DNA of 64,000 nt. Origin: an uncultured Pirellulaceae bacterium (GTDB taxonomy: Bacteria > Planctomycetota > Planctomycetia > Pirellulales > Pirellulaceae). Position 1 is the stretch's first letter, and each line of letters starts with the position of its first letter. Location of the stretch: assembly GCA_937941455.1 (NCBI GenBank), contig CALDHM010000006.1, positions 1 to 64,000 on the forward strand, in the 5' to 3' direction. The notes beneath the pieces are model-generated. The model had not been told where the DNA came from. It made no database searches and was given only the letters and a program-made list of their open reading frames with translations. Made by a program: the position numbers and the translations under genes. Below, piece after piece: positions 1 to 8,546 of this stretch.

Positions 1-128
1 AAGGAGTAATCCCGGCCCGTTTTCTCGTCTTTTCCAGCCAAAAAGGCCCTGCGTACGCACCTCTGAATGGCGTGCACGATGCACACCTCCCCAGCACCAA
101 ACTGCTCCACTCGCAACGGTCGTCCCAT
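1..128 (-). CDS. REP-associated (Y1/IS200-like) transposase, 5' part only
   Basis: An open frame on the minus strand begins at ATG 128 and runs off the window edge after 42 codons. The first residues read MGRPLRVEQFGAGEVCIVHA, followed by IQRCVRRAFLAGKD. This is the N-terminal signature I know from planctomycetal Y1-type transposase-like proteins (HUH single-strand nucleases related to IS200/IS605 and RAYT proteins). A strong Shine-Dalgarno (GGAGGA, plus-strand 135-140) lies 6 nt upstream and supports the start. The HUH motif and catalytic Tyr lie outside the window. The family usually acts on short palindromic (REP) DNA, and candidate palindromes occur nearby and at 13.9 kb. Identification rests on the N-terminus only. 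Confidence 0.65.
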   Translation of the reverse strand, partial: MGRPLRVEQFGAGEVCIVHAIQRCVRRAFLAGKDEKTGRDYS

Positions 129-212
129 AGAAAGTCCTCCTCAAAGATTTTCAGATTGTAACACATCTGCAAAACGATGTCAACAAAAAGGTGGGTGGCA
201 CCAATAGTTGAT

Positions 213-240
213 AATATATAGTTCGATAGTTCTATATATT
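213..240. repeat. Perfect AT-rich inverted repeat (9-bp arms, 10-nt loop)
   Basis: The arms AATATATAG (213-221) and CTATATATT (232-240) are perfect reverse complements around a 10-nt loop. The element sits between the stop of pepT (273) and the start of the Y1 transposase (128), both on the minus strand. It could be a weak terminator for pepT, part of the transposase promoter, or a palindrome recognised by the transposase. The sequence alone does not decide. Confidence 0.5.
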
Positions 241-272
241 TTGTGTGGCGGCTCATGTTGATGAGTCGATCG

Positions 273-1517
273 TCATGCGGGTAAGTCGGCTCCCCAGAGG
301 CGGACGATTTCTATTCCGACTTCGCAGGCAGCTCGCATTTCATCGAGTGAGGCCCATTCGAGGGGGGAATGAATATTGTGTTGTCCGGAGGAGAGGTTGG
401 GTGTGGGCAGACCGCGTTCGGTGAGTTGGCTGCCATCGGTCCCCCCGCGAATGATCGAGAGTTTGGCGGTTCGCCCCAAGCGTTGATGGGCTTGGACGGC
501 GAAATCAACGGCGCGCGGTTCCTTCTGGAGCCATTCGGCCATGTTGCGATATTGCTTTTGGATGGTCACGTTGACCCGCAGCCCTGGGAACGCTGCCTCG
601 GTGGCTTTGGCCGATTGTCGAAGCAGATCGGCATAGACCGCGAGTTTAGCCGTATCAAAATCACGGAGCAGGATTTGCGTGTTGGCCTTGGCCACGCCTC
701 CCTCGATGTGGTACGGGTGCAGGAAACCGTCCCGGCCATCGGTCTGTTCCGGCGACAGCTCGCGTGGTAGACGCGTGAGAAAATCGGCGAGGCCGCGAAT
801 TGCGTTGATCATTTTGCCCTTGCCGATCGACGGATGGATATTGACACCTTCGCAAGTGACGACCGCCAAGTCGGCTGAGAAGGTTTCATGATCTACCATG
901 TCGATACCGCCGCCGTCGAAGGTGTAGCACACGTGGGCGGCGAGTTGTTGCAGATCGACATGTTTGACCCCCAATCCGATTTCTTCATCGCAGGTGAAAA
1001 GAAGGCGGATCGGCCCATGCTCAAACGGCTTCGACTCGAGCAGGACGCTGGCGATTTCCAGCATGATGGCCATGCCCGCCTTGTCGTCTCCCCCCAGTAA
1101 CGTAGTGCCATCGGTGGTGATGATCGTTTGCCCCCGAGCGGCGGGTAGCTCTGGGCAAGTCGCGGCGGCGATGACCTTGGTCGGATCGCCCGGCAACGTA
1201 ATGTCACGGCCGTCGAAATTCCGGATGACTTGGGGCCGAACGTTCTTGCCGGTCGTCTCTGGCGAAGTGTCAAAGTGCGCGTTGAAGGCCACCACGGGGG
1301 CTTGTGGGCGGCCGTTGGCTGGGATGGTCGCCATGACGATACCGTACTGGCTGTGAGCAATGTCGGCTGCGCCGATCTCGCGCAGTTGTTCGACGACCAA
1401 GCGGCCCAAGTCCAATTGACCGGGACTGCTGGGGTAGGTGGTGGCGGCCGGATTGGCGGTCGTGTCGATTCGGACGTATTGCAAAAAACGCCGCAGCAGG
1501 CGTTCGGAGTCGATCAT
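273..1517 (-). CDS. pepT: Peptidase T (tripeptide aminopeptidase, M20B)
   Basis: This 414-residue protein matches peptidase T in length and motifs. Peptidase T is a cytosolic dizinc exopeptidase that removes the N-terminal residue of tripeptides. Metal-site signatures appear in order: FNAHFDTS (His81, Asp83), LGGDDKAG (Asp144-145), FTCDEEIG (Glu178-179), YTFDGG (Asp201) and HNIHSPLEW (His383). RGGTDGSQLTERG near residue 360 is also typical of the family. The start MIDSERLLRRFLQYVRIDT lines up with family N-termini. It appears monocistronic, with a 216-bp gap to the divergent exonuclease gene. Confidence 0.95.
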   Translation of the reverse strand: MIDSERLLRRFLQYVRIDTTANPAATTYPSSPGQLDLGRLVVEQLREIGAADIAHSQYGIVMATIPANGRPQAPVVAFNAHFDTSPETTGKNVRPQVIRNFDGRDITLPGDPTKVIAAATCPELPAARGQTIITTDGTTLLGGDDKAGMAIMLEIASVLLESKPFEHGPIRLLFTCDEEIGLGVKHVDLQQLAAHVCYTFDGGGIDMVDHETFSADLAVVTCEGVNIHPSIGKGKMINAIRGLADFLTRLPRELSPEQTDGRDGFLHPYHIEGGVAKANTQILLRDFDTAKLAVYADLLRQSAKATEAAFPGLRVNVTIQKQYRNMAEWLQKEPRAVDFAVQAHQRLGRTAKLSIIRGGTDGSQLTERGLPTPNLSSGQHNIHSPLEWASLDEMRAACEVGIEIVRLWGADLPA

Positions 1518-1733
1518 GGTTGTGTTTGTTGATTGAGGATAAGTTGCCAGACGAGCGGCGGCCGGGACATGCAGGTTTGTTGCCGGATCGCCGGTTGATC
1601 ATGGAACGTGCCGCCGCGATATCCCAACATTTTAGCGGCTGCGGTTGGCCTTGCGGGGACCCTCGAAAAATTCGACCGCTTCTGCGACAATGCCGAGGGT
1701 TGATGCCTTGGTCGCAGCGCACGGAATGGTTTC

Positions 1734-2612
1734 ATGACCGTCGATCCTCAGAAAGTCCGGTATTTGGTATTCGATGCGGAGAGTGTTGCTGATGGGGACT
1801 TGGTGTCGCAGATCCGCTACCCGGGCCAAGGGTTGACGGCCTTCGACGCCGTCAATCGTTACCGGGCAGAGTTGTTGGAGAGGTACGACACGGAGTTCAT
1901 TCCCTACACGTTCCAGATTCCTGTATCGATTGCGATCGCCAAGCTGGATGCCGAATTCAACCTGCTGGATATCGTAACGCTGGACGATCCGCATTATCGC
2001 CCGCATTGCATCACGGAGATTTTTTGGCGGGGCTGGGCAGCGTATGGCAAGCCGAAGTTGATTTCGTTCAATGGGCGGGGCTTTGATTTGCCGTTGCTGG
2101 AGTTGGCCGCATTTCGCTTTGGGGTCAGCGTGCCGGAATGGTTCAGCACGCAGCTGAAGACGTGGGATCAATACCGCAATCGGTATAACACCGCTGCGCA
2201 TCTGGACCTGCAGGAACTGCTGACGAATTTCGGGGCGTCGCGGATGAGCGGCGGCTTGAATCTCGTGGCGAATTTGTTGGGGAAGCCGGGCAAGATGGAC
2301 ATCGCCGGTCATATGGTTCAGGACTTGTACCATCTGGGCAAGATCCGCGAGATCAACGATTATTGCCGCTGCGATGTGCTCGATACGTATTTCGTGTTCT
2401 TGCGGTGCGCGGTGCTCCAAGGCCAGATCACATTGGAGCGCGAGGAGGAGTTGCTGGCTCAGACGAAGCTGTGGCTGCAGGAGCGCGCGGAGGCCTTCCC
2501 AGTCTACGAGACTTATTTGTCCCAGTGGCGTGACTGGAATAATCCTTGGAAGCCCCCGGCGGTGGCGGCGGATGGTGACGGCGTGGCCGCTGAGTCGCCG
2601 CCGCAACCTTGA
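1734..2612 (+). CDS. Predicted 3'-5' exonuclease, PolB-like (DNA_pol_B_exo2 family)
   Basis: A 292-residue protein begins with YLVFDAESVADGDLV near residue 10, which resembles the DxE Exo I motif of DEDD exonucleases. LISFNGRGFDLPLLELAA follows near residues 105-122 (Exo II-like), and a late segment with YCRCDVLDTYFVFLR near residue 210 carries the final acidic residue. This is the pattern of predicted exonucleases related to the proofreading domain of DNA polymerase B (COG3298). The C-terminus is Pro/Ala rich. It lies 24 bp before the NusG paralog, so the two may share a transcript, though the functions seem unrelated. Confidence 0.82.
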   Translation: MTVDPQKVRYLVFDAESVADGDLVSQIRYPGQGLTAFDAVNRYRAELLERYDTEFIPYTFQIPVSIAIAKLDAEFNLLDIVTLDDPHYRPHCITEIFWRGWAAYGKPKLISFNGRGFDLPLLELAAFRFGVSVPEWFSTQLKTWDQYRNRYNTAAHLDLQELLTNFGASRMSGGLNLVANLLGKPGKMDIAGHMVQDLYHLGKIREINDYCRCDVLDTYFVFLRCAVLQGQITLEREEELLAQTKLWLQERAEAFPVYETYLSQWRDWNNPWKPPAVAADGDGVAAESPPQP

Positions 2613-2636
2613 GCCGGAAACCAAGAGGGAGCAGCA

Positions 2637-3197
2637 ATGCCAATTCTCAAGCCCGAGGATGATTTGTATCCGCTTGATCTGCTGGATTGTGAGACCGATT
2701 TCAGTGTCTCCCAGCAGCGGTGGTTCTGCTTGTACACACTGGCCCGCCAAGAGAAGCAACTCATGCGGAAGCTCAAGGGCCTCGGCATTTCCTTCTATGG
2801 TCCGACCATCACCAAACGTTATCGCTCGCCGCACGGGCGGATTCGCGCGTCGCAAGTACCGCTATTCGCCAACTATGTGTTTTTGTTCGGTACGGACGAG
2901 GATCGCTCGCGCGCCTTGGCGACCAAATGCATTTCGCGAGTCGAAGAGGTCGGGGACCCGGCGGCTCTGACTTGCGACTTGCGGCAGATCCACGCGGCGA
3001 TTCGCGAGGGAGTACCACTGACCCCTGAGGCCAAGTTGATCGCCGGCCAACCGGTGCGTGTCCGCTCCGGACCTTTTCGTGGCTACGAAGGGGTCGTGAT
3101 TCGCCGCGAAGGGAAGACGCGGTTGCTGCTCACCGTTCGTTATTTGGAGCAGGGAGTGTCGATGCAAATCGACGAAGGATTATTGGAGGCAATGTAA
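2637..3197 (+). CDS. NusG-like transcription antitermination factor (NGN + KOW)
   Basis: This 186-residue protein has an NGN domain beginning at [18 protein letters not shown] (about residues 27-44) and a C-terminal KOW motif, [18 protein letters not shown] (about residues 137-154). That is the architecture of NusG and its operon-specific paralogs RfaH and UpxY. It immediately precedes fcl (8 bp) and gmd. NusG paralogs that lead polysaccharide operons let RNA polymerase read through long, poorly translated units, so I infer that role here. Housekeeping nusG normally sits by secE, rplK and rplA, and none of these is present. Confidence 0.85.
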   Translation: MPILKPEDDLYPLDLLDCETDFSVSQQRWFCLYTLARQEKQLMRKLKGLGISFYGPTITKRYRSPHGRIRASQVPLFANYVFLFGTDEDRSRALATKCISRVEEVGDPAALTCDLRQIHAAIREGVPLTPEAKLIAGQPVRVRSGPFRGYEGVVIRREGKTRLLLTVRYLEQGVSMQIDEGLLEAM

Positions 3198-3205
3198 GTA
3201 ACGTT

Positions 3206-4171
3206 ATGGCCATGCGATCTGCTTTGATCGATGCGAAAATTTTCGTCGCCGGACATCGCGGGATGGTCGGGCAAGCAATCGTGCGGGCCCTGGAGCGCCG
3301 CGGCTGCAGAGGTTTGATCCTCCGCGATCGCCGCGAACTCGATTTGAAGAACCAGGGGGCAGTTGAGCGGTTTTTTGCGGCGGAGCAGCCCGCAATCGTC
3401 GTGCTGGCGGCGGCGCGGGTGGGGGGCATCCATGCCAATAATACGTACCCTGCCGATTTTTTGTACGACAACTTGATGGTGGCGGCCAACGTGATCCATG
3501 CGGCCTATCGGCATCTGACGCAGCGGTTGTTGTTTTTGGGAAGCACCTGCATTTACCCGCGCGAGGCGCCGCAACCGCTGCGCGAGGAGTATCTCCTGAC
3601 CGGACCCTTGGAGACCACCAATGAAGCGTATGCCATCGCCAAGATCGCGGGGCTCAAATTATGTGCGGCCTACCGTCGCCAGCATGGCTGCCTGTTTCAT
3701 TCGGCCATGCCGACCAATTTATATGGCCCGGGGGACAACTATCATCCGCAGCATGCTCACGTGCTGCCCGCCTTGCTGCGACGGTTTCACGAGGCGCGAG
3801 AATCGGGTGCCGAGCAGGTCGTGATTTGGGGCAGCGGCACCCCCCGGCGAGAGTTCTTGTACGTCGACGACTTGGCCGAGGCGGTGTGGCATTTGCTGCA
3901 TCTGGAGAATCCACCCGACTGGGTCAACGTGGGCACGGGCCAAGACATTGCTATCGCCGACCTGGCCCGGGCTATTGCGGAAACGGTTGGTTATTCGGGC
4001 AAAATTGTTTACGATACGAGCAAGCCCGACGGGACGCCCGTCAAGCGTACCGAAATTTCTCGCATTTTGGCCACGGGTTGGCAGCCCTCGATCGACTTGA
4101 CGACCGGCTTGCGATTGGCCTACCAAAGTTTCCTGGCAGAGCGGGCGGAACAGCGATTACGAGAGGTATAA
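3206..4171 (+). CDS. fcl: GDP-L-fucose synthase
   Basis: The 321-residue NADPH-dependent SDR epimerase/reductase converts GDP-4-keto-6-deoxymannose to GDP-L-fucose. The nucleotide-binding motif [14 protein letters not shown] is near residue 16. The Ser of [12 protein letters not shown] and the Tyr/Lys pair in [14 protein letters not shown] form the active site, and the substrate segment [13 protein letters not shown] follows. Length is typical. It is 8 bp after the NusG paralog and 6 bp before gmd, whose product makes its substrate. ATG 3212 is a possible alternative start. Confidence 0.93.
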   Translation: MAMRSALIDAKIFVAGHRGMVGQAIVRALERRGCRGLILRDRRELDLKNQGAVERFFAAEQPAIVVLAAARVGGIHANNTYPADFLYDNLMVAANVIHAAYRHLTQRLLFLGSTCIYPREAPQPLREEYLLTGPLETTNEAYAIAKIAGLKLCAAYRRQHGCLFHSAMPTNLYGPGDNYHPQHAHVLPALLRRFHEARESGAEQVVIWGSGTPRREFLYVDDLAEAVWHLLHLENPPDWVNVGTGQDIAIADLARAIAETVGYSGKIVYDTSKPDGTPVKRTEISRILATGWQPSIDLTTGLRLAYQSFLAERAEQRLREV

Positions 4172-4177
4172 GACGGC

Positions 4178-5209
4178 ATGACCAAACGAGCATTGATCAC
4201 GGGAATTACCGGCCAAGACGGATCGTATCTGGCAGAATTCCTGCTGGAAAAGGGCTACGAAGTACACGGGATCGTCCGGCGCAGCAGCAGTTTCAACACG
4301 GCCCGACTGGACCATGTCTATCGCGACCCACACGACCCGATGGCCAATTTGTTCCTGCATTACGGCGATTTAACCGACGGCCAATGCATCACGAATCTGG
4401 TGCTCGATCTGCAGCCCGATGAAATCTATAACTTGGGCGCCCAAAGCCATGTGCGCGTGTCGTTCGATATCCCCGCTTATACCCTGCAGGTCGTAGGGGG
4501 GGGGGCATTGAATGTCCTGGAAGCGGCTCGGCAGTTGAACAAAACCAAAACGGTCCGCGTCTACCAAGCCAGCAGCAGTGAAATGTTTGGCGACGTCTTC
4601 GAAACTCCGCAGTCGGAGAAGACCCCCTTTCGCCCGCAGTCCCCCTATGCCTGCGCGAAGGTTTATGCGTTCCACCAAACGGTCAACTATCGACATGCTT
4701 ACGATTTGTTCGCCGTCAATGGTATCCTATATAACCATGAATCGCCCCGCCGTGGCGAAACGTTTGTCACTCGCAAGATCACGCGTGCCGCGACGCGGAT
4801 CAAATTGGGACTGCAAGACCGACTGTACTTGGGGAATTTGGAGGCACGCCGCGACTGGGGCTATGCCAAGGACTACGTCGAGGGCATGTGGATGATGATG
4901 CAACACCACGAGCCGGATGACTTCGTCCTAGCCACGGGAGAAACGCACCGCATTCGCGATTTCCTCGATTACGCGTTTGGTTATCTCGATATCGACTGGG
5001 AGAAGCACGTCGACATCGATCCCCGTTACTTCCGCCCGACTGAGGTCGATCTGCTCTTGGGTGATGCTTCGAAAGCCCGCGAGGTACTCGGCTGGGCACC
5101 GCGGTTGACTTGTCGTGGACTGGCACAATTGATGGTGGATCACGACCTGGAACTCGCGAAGCAAGAAGCGGCTGCGCGGAGCGAATGTCCCGCGCGATCC
5201 GTCGACTAA
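4178..5209 (+). CDS. gmd: GDP-mannose 4,6-dehydratase
   Basis: The 343-residue protein converts GDP-D-mannose to GDP-4-keto-6-deoxy-D-mannose, the first step to GDP-L-fucose. It shows the Rossmann motif [20 protein letters not shown] near residue 8, [13 protein letters not shown], the SSSEMFGD active-site segment, the catalytic pair in [12 protein letters not shown], and the FVTRKITRA and [17 protein letters not shown] blocks. A run of ten G (4496-4505) encodes Gly-Gly-Gly inside the gene, and a one-base slip there would truncate the protein. GAGAGG upstream of the ATG is a plausible ribosome-binding site. Confidence 0.95.
   Translation: MTKRALITGITGQDGSYLAEFLLEKGYEVHGIVRRSSSFNTARLDHVYRDPHDPMANLFLHYGDLTDGQCITNLVLDLQPDEIYNLGAQSHVRVSFDIPAYTLQVVGGGALNVLEAARQLNKTKTVRVYQASSSEMFGDVFETPQSEKTPFRPQSPYACAKVYAFHQTVNYRHAYDLFAVNGILYNHESPRRGETFVTRKITRAATRIKLGLQDRLYLGNLEARRDWGYAKDYVEGMWMMMQHHEPDDFVLATGETHRIRDFLDYAFGYLDIDWEKHVDIDPRYFRPTEVDLLLGDASKAREVLGWAPRLTCRGLAQLMVDHDLELAKQEAAARSECPARSVD
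4496..4505. repeat. Poly-G tract (G10) inside gmd
   Basis: Ten consecutive G bases are read as GGG GGG GGG within codons for V-G-G-G-A about a third of the way into gmd. It is the longest homopolymer I noticed in the window. Such tracts are prone to replication slippage and can phase-vary surface polysaccharide genes in other bacteria. They are also frequent sites of sequencing error. Confidence 0.9.
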
Positions 5210-5544
5210 GTCGGAGGATCGATCCACTGCTTGCCGCCGTTGCCATTTGGCGGACCCTTGTTTCGCTCGGGTGTTGATTGCCAGTTTTCCACGCTCCCCC
5301 GAGGGAGTCGGCGCGCGGGCCGAAGCGGGAAAAGATTTCTTGGTTTCTGAAGTCCTGCATTGCTGACAGGTTAAATTTTCTTGACATAATCCGCGCAATC
5401 CGCATCGATGGCATCGGCTTGGAGAGGGTGCGACAAGGGCGAATCTTGTCAAACGCGGCCGCGTGTGTCACTGTGGGATAAAACGACCTGGGGGCGTACG
5501 CTCGGAAGCTTCGCCCCCGCCACACTTGCCAACGGAAATCGCGC
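5210..5544. other. Intergenic region between gmd and wecB with a promoter-like motif
   Basis: No convincing gene is present. A motif TTAAATTTTCTTGACAT (5371-5387) includes a perfect TTGACA and matches 15 of 17 bases of a motif at 8430-8446, upstream of the exosortase. I find no good -10 hexamer at 17-18 bp. The region probably carries the promoter of the wecB-wecC pair. Confidence 0.4.
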
Positions 5545-6705
5545 ATGTCGAAACAAGTTGCTGTGGTCGTGGGCACACGACCGGAGGCCATCAAGATGGC
5601 CCCTATTTACTTGGAACTGAAAAAATCGTCGATTTTGCAGCCGTTATTGCTGTCGACCGGCCAGCATCAACAGATGCTTGAGCAGGCACTGGGGGCCTTC
5701 GGCCTTGAACCCGATCACGACCTGAAATTGATGGCTCCCGGCCAACAACTGGTTGATTTGACGGCCCGCGTGTTAACGTCGGTCTACCAATTTTTGCAAG
5801 AGTTGAAACCGGCAGCGATTTTGGTTCAAGGGGACACGACCACGGTCTTCGCGGCGAGCCTGGCCGCGGCCTTTGCTGACATCCCGATCGGCCATGTCGA
5901 GGCCGGATTGCGGACCTATCAAATGCGTAGCCCCTGGCCGGAGGAGATGAATCGCCGCTTGACGTCACCGCTTTGTCGTTGGGCGTTTTGCCCAACCGAG
6001 GTCAGCCGCCGCAATCTGCTGCAAGAACAGATTCCGGCCGACAGCTGCCATGTGACGGGCAACTCGGTGATCGACGCTTTGCTGCTGATTCGCGATCGCT
6101 TGCAAGCCGCTGGAGTCTCCGGCCGCGACATCGCCGCACGGAACAAGATTTCACCTGAATTCACCGACACCTATCTCGCCGAGCGATCCGAACGCCGCTT
6201 CATTCTGGTCACTGGGCATCGCCGTGAATCCTTCGGCGAAGGTTTTCAAAACATTTGTCGCGCCCTCCTGCAAATCGTTGAAAAATATCCTGACGTGGGA
6301 GTACTCTATCCCGTGCATCTCAACCCGAACGTTCGCAAACCGGTCGATGAGATTCTGCGCGGTCATCCGGGTATCGAATTGATCGAGCCGGTGGGCTATT
6401 TGGATTTTGTTTGGTTGATGAATCGGAGCTATTTCATCTTGAGCGATTCGGGGGGAGTGCAAGAGGAAGCACCTAGCCTGGGCAAACCGGTCTTGGTCAT
6501 GCGACAATCTACGGAGCGTCCAGAGGGAGTCGACGCGGGAACCTGCCGGCTCGTCGGCACCAATCCCGCCAAAATTCTCGGCGAGGTTGCCGAGTTGCTG
6601 GAGAACCCCGATGAGTATCGCCGGCGATCCGCACTCAAGAATCCGTATGGCGATGGCCAAACCGCGCGGCGGATTCGCGAGATCTTGGAACGTGACCTCC
6701 TCTGA
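5545..6705 (+). CDS. wecB: UDP-N-acetylglucosamine 2-epimerase (non-hydrolysing)
   Basis: The 386-residue GT-B-fold enzyme interconverts UDP-GlcNAc and UDP-ManNAc. Family motifs occur in order: VGTRPEAIKMAP (about residue 10), QGDTTTVFAASLAA, GHVEAGLRTY, PEEMNRRL, LVTGHRRESFGEGF, and the UDP-binding SDSGGVQEEAPSLGKPVLVM. Length is typical. It is followed 33 bp later by the dehydrogenase that consumes its product. Confidence 0.95.
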   Translation: MSKQVAVVVGTRPEAIKMAPIYLELKKSSILQPLLLSTGQHQQMLEQALGAFGLEPDHDLKLMAPGQQLVDLTARVLTSVYQFLQELKPAAILVQGDTTTVFAASLAAAFADIPIGHVEAGLRTYQMRSPWPEEMNRRLTSPLCRWAFCPTEVSRRNLLQEQIPADSCHVTGNSVIDALLLIRDRLQAAGVSGRDIAARNKISPEFTDTYLAERSERRFILVTGHRRESFGEGFQNICRALLQIVEKYPDVGVLYPVHLNPNVRKPVDEILRGHPGIELIEPVGYLDFVWLMNRSYFILSDSGGVQEEAPSLGKPVLVMRQSTERPEGVDAGTCRLVGTNPAKILGEVAELLENPDEYRRRSALKNPYGDGQTARRIREILERDLL

Positions 6706-6738
6706 CACCTTGGTTACCTAGTGGGAAAGATTGACTGC

Positions 6739-7971
6739 ATGAGCCAGAAGTTCGACATCTGCGTCCTTGGTTTGGGTTACATCGGGTTGCCGACCGCCTC
6801 GATTTTCGCGACGAAGGGCAAAAAAGTTTTAGGGGTTGATGTTGTCCCCGCCGTCGTAGAAACGATCAACCAAGGCCGGATTCACATCCAAGAGCCGGAC
6901 TTGGATATTTTGGTGCGTGCGGCCGTGCAGAGTGGGAATCTGACGGCGGCCCTCAAGCCGGCCCCTGCCGATACGTTCATTATCGCTGTTCCGACCCCCT
7001 TTCAACATGCTTCGGCCAACTATTTGCCGGACTTGTCGTACGTCGAAGCGGCCACGCGCAGCCTTGCCCCGGTGGTCCAGCCCGGGAATTTGATAGTCTT
7101 GGAATCGACCAGTCCGGTAGGGACCACAGAACAGATCCAAGGCTGGCTACTGGACGAGTTAGGGCCCACGGCGCGGGCTGAGGACTACTTGTTCGTTCAT
7201 TGTCCGGAACGGATCTTGCCCGGTCAGATGCTGCGAGAACTTGTTACGAACGACCGTATCGTAGGGGGGCTGAGTGAACAGGCGGCACAGCGCGCGAAGG
7301 CACTGTACGAAACGTTTTGCACGGCCGAGATTTATTTGACCGACGCTCGCACGGCGGAGATGGCAAAGCTCACCGAAAATTCATTTCGCGACGTCAACAT
7401 CGCTTTTGCCAACGAATTATCGCTGATTTGCGATCGGCTGGGGATCGACGTGTGGGAGCTGATCCGCCTGGCCAACCGGCATCCCCGGGTCAACATCTTG
7501 CGTCCGGGGCCGGGTGTCGGCGGGCATTGCATTGCCGTCGATCCGTGGTTCATCGTCGCGGCCGCGCCGGAGGAGGCCCGTTTGATTCGCACGGCTCGGG
7601 AGGTCAACAATCACAAGCCGCATCATGTGATCGCCACCGTCAAACAGAAAGCGAGTCGATTCAAGGATCCCGTCATCGCCTGCTTGGGGCTCGCGTTCAA
7701 GGCGGATGTCGACGACTTGCGTGAAAGTCCGGCGATCGAGATCGTGGAACAGTTGCACCGCGAGGGCGTCGGTCGCCTGCTGGTGGTCGAGCCCAACGTT
7801 CGCGAACTCCCCCAGCGACTGGTGGGCAAGGCGGAATGGTCATCGGCCGAAGAGGCGTTGGCCGCAGCGGACATCGTGCTGGTGTTGGTCGACCATCGTC
7901 AGTTCAAAGGCCTGCCGCGGCGACTATTCGATCAACGGGTCGTGATTGATACGCGGGGTTTGTGGTCGTAG
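6739..7971 (+). CDS. wecC: UDP-N-acetyl-D-mannosamine dehydrogenase
   Basis: The enzyme oxidises UDP-ManNAc to UDP-ManNAcA with NAD+. The Rossmann motif LGLGYIGLPTASIFATKGKK is at the N-terminus. Later motifs are FVHCPERILPGQML, the Lys/Asn-bearing AKLTENSFRDVNIAFANEL, the catalytic Cys in GVGGHCIAVDPWFI, and AFKADVDDLRESPA in the C-terminal domain. I prefer ATG 6739, preceded by GGGAAAGA, over the GTG at 6721. That gives 410 residues. With wecB it supplies an acidic sugar for a surface polymer. Confidence 0.93.
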   Translation: MSQKFDICVLGLGYIGLPTASIFATKGKKVLGVDVVPAVVETINQGRIHIQEPDLDILVRAAVQSGNLTAALKPAPADTFIIAVPTPFQHASANYLPDLSYVEAATRSLAPVVQPGNLIVLESTSPVGTTEQIQGWLLDELGPTARAEDYLFVHCPERILPGQMLRELVTNDRIVGGLSEQAAQRAKALYETFCTAEIYLTDARTAEMAKLTENSFRDVNIAFANELSLICDRLGIDVWELIRLANRHPRVNILRPGPGVGGHCIAVDPWFIVAAAPEEARLIRTAREVNNHKPHHVIATVKQKASRFKDPVIACLGLAFKADVDDLRESPAIEIVEQLHREGVGRLLVVEPNVRELPQRLVGKAEWSSAEEALAAADIVLVLVDHRQFKGLPRRLFDQRVVIDTRGLWS

Positions 7972-8546
7972 CTGCCGGTTGCAGAGGCGGGCCAATGCGT
8001 TCACTGAGGCCCTGCCGGATCATCGCTCCTCTCTTTAGGTGTACACGTCCCCCTCCCCGCGGGTGCGATTGTCGAGCCGCGATTTGGCCGACGCGCGGCA
8101 GCCCGCAAGCATTGGACTGCCAACCCCGGCCGTTGGCTGCATGGGAGGGGTGATTGATTCGGCATTTGGTCATCAACAACAAGCGTGTCGAATCAAAGTT
8201 TTGCCTGTCATGAATTATGGTATTGGCTAGGCCCAACTTTGCCACAACCTGACCCCCAAAAAAATTGGAACAATCGCTGCTTTTGGCAAGTTGCCGACCG
8301 GAAACGGGCAACCGAATTGGGAATGGCCAAATTCCGGATCGCTCAGTTGGTCTCGTCCTCAATCCCGCAATGCTTTGCCGGCCGATGGTGGCTGGTTTCG
8401 GACATTGAACTCAAGGCAGCAGTCTTTGATTAAAATTTCTTGATATCTCGTCGGCGGACCTCGGCGAGCCGCAGGAGATAGACGTAGAATGTTTTGCCGG
8501 TCTGGGGTAGACTATTGGCGAATTTCGCTATACCGTTGGGTGTTCT
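7972..8546. other. Long intergenic region upstream of the exosortase gene
   Basis: No open frame here looks real. The motif TTAAAATTTCTTGATAT (8430-8446) nearly repeats the one at 5371-5387. A short hairpin with GTTGCC / GGCAAC arms lies at 8290-8312. The size of the gap before a single regulated-looking gene suggests a control region, but I cannot define a promoter. Confidence 0.35.

Noticed and set aside
1632-2855. 407-codon minus-strand frame
   Set aside because: It is the antisense shadow of the exonuclease gene, whose motifs are clear on the plus strand.
8279-8300. Possible sigma-54 promoter (TGGCAAG ... TTGCC) before the exosortase gene
   Set aside because: The GG and GC elements are too close for the required -24/-12 spacing.
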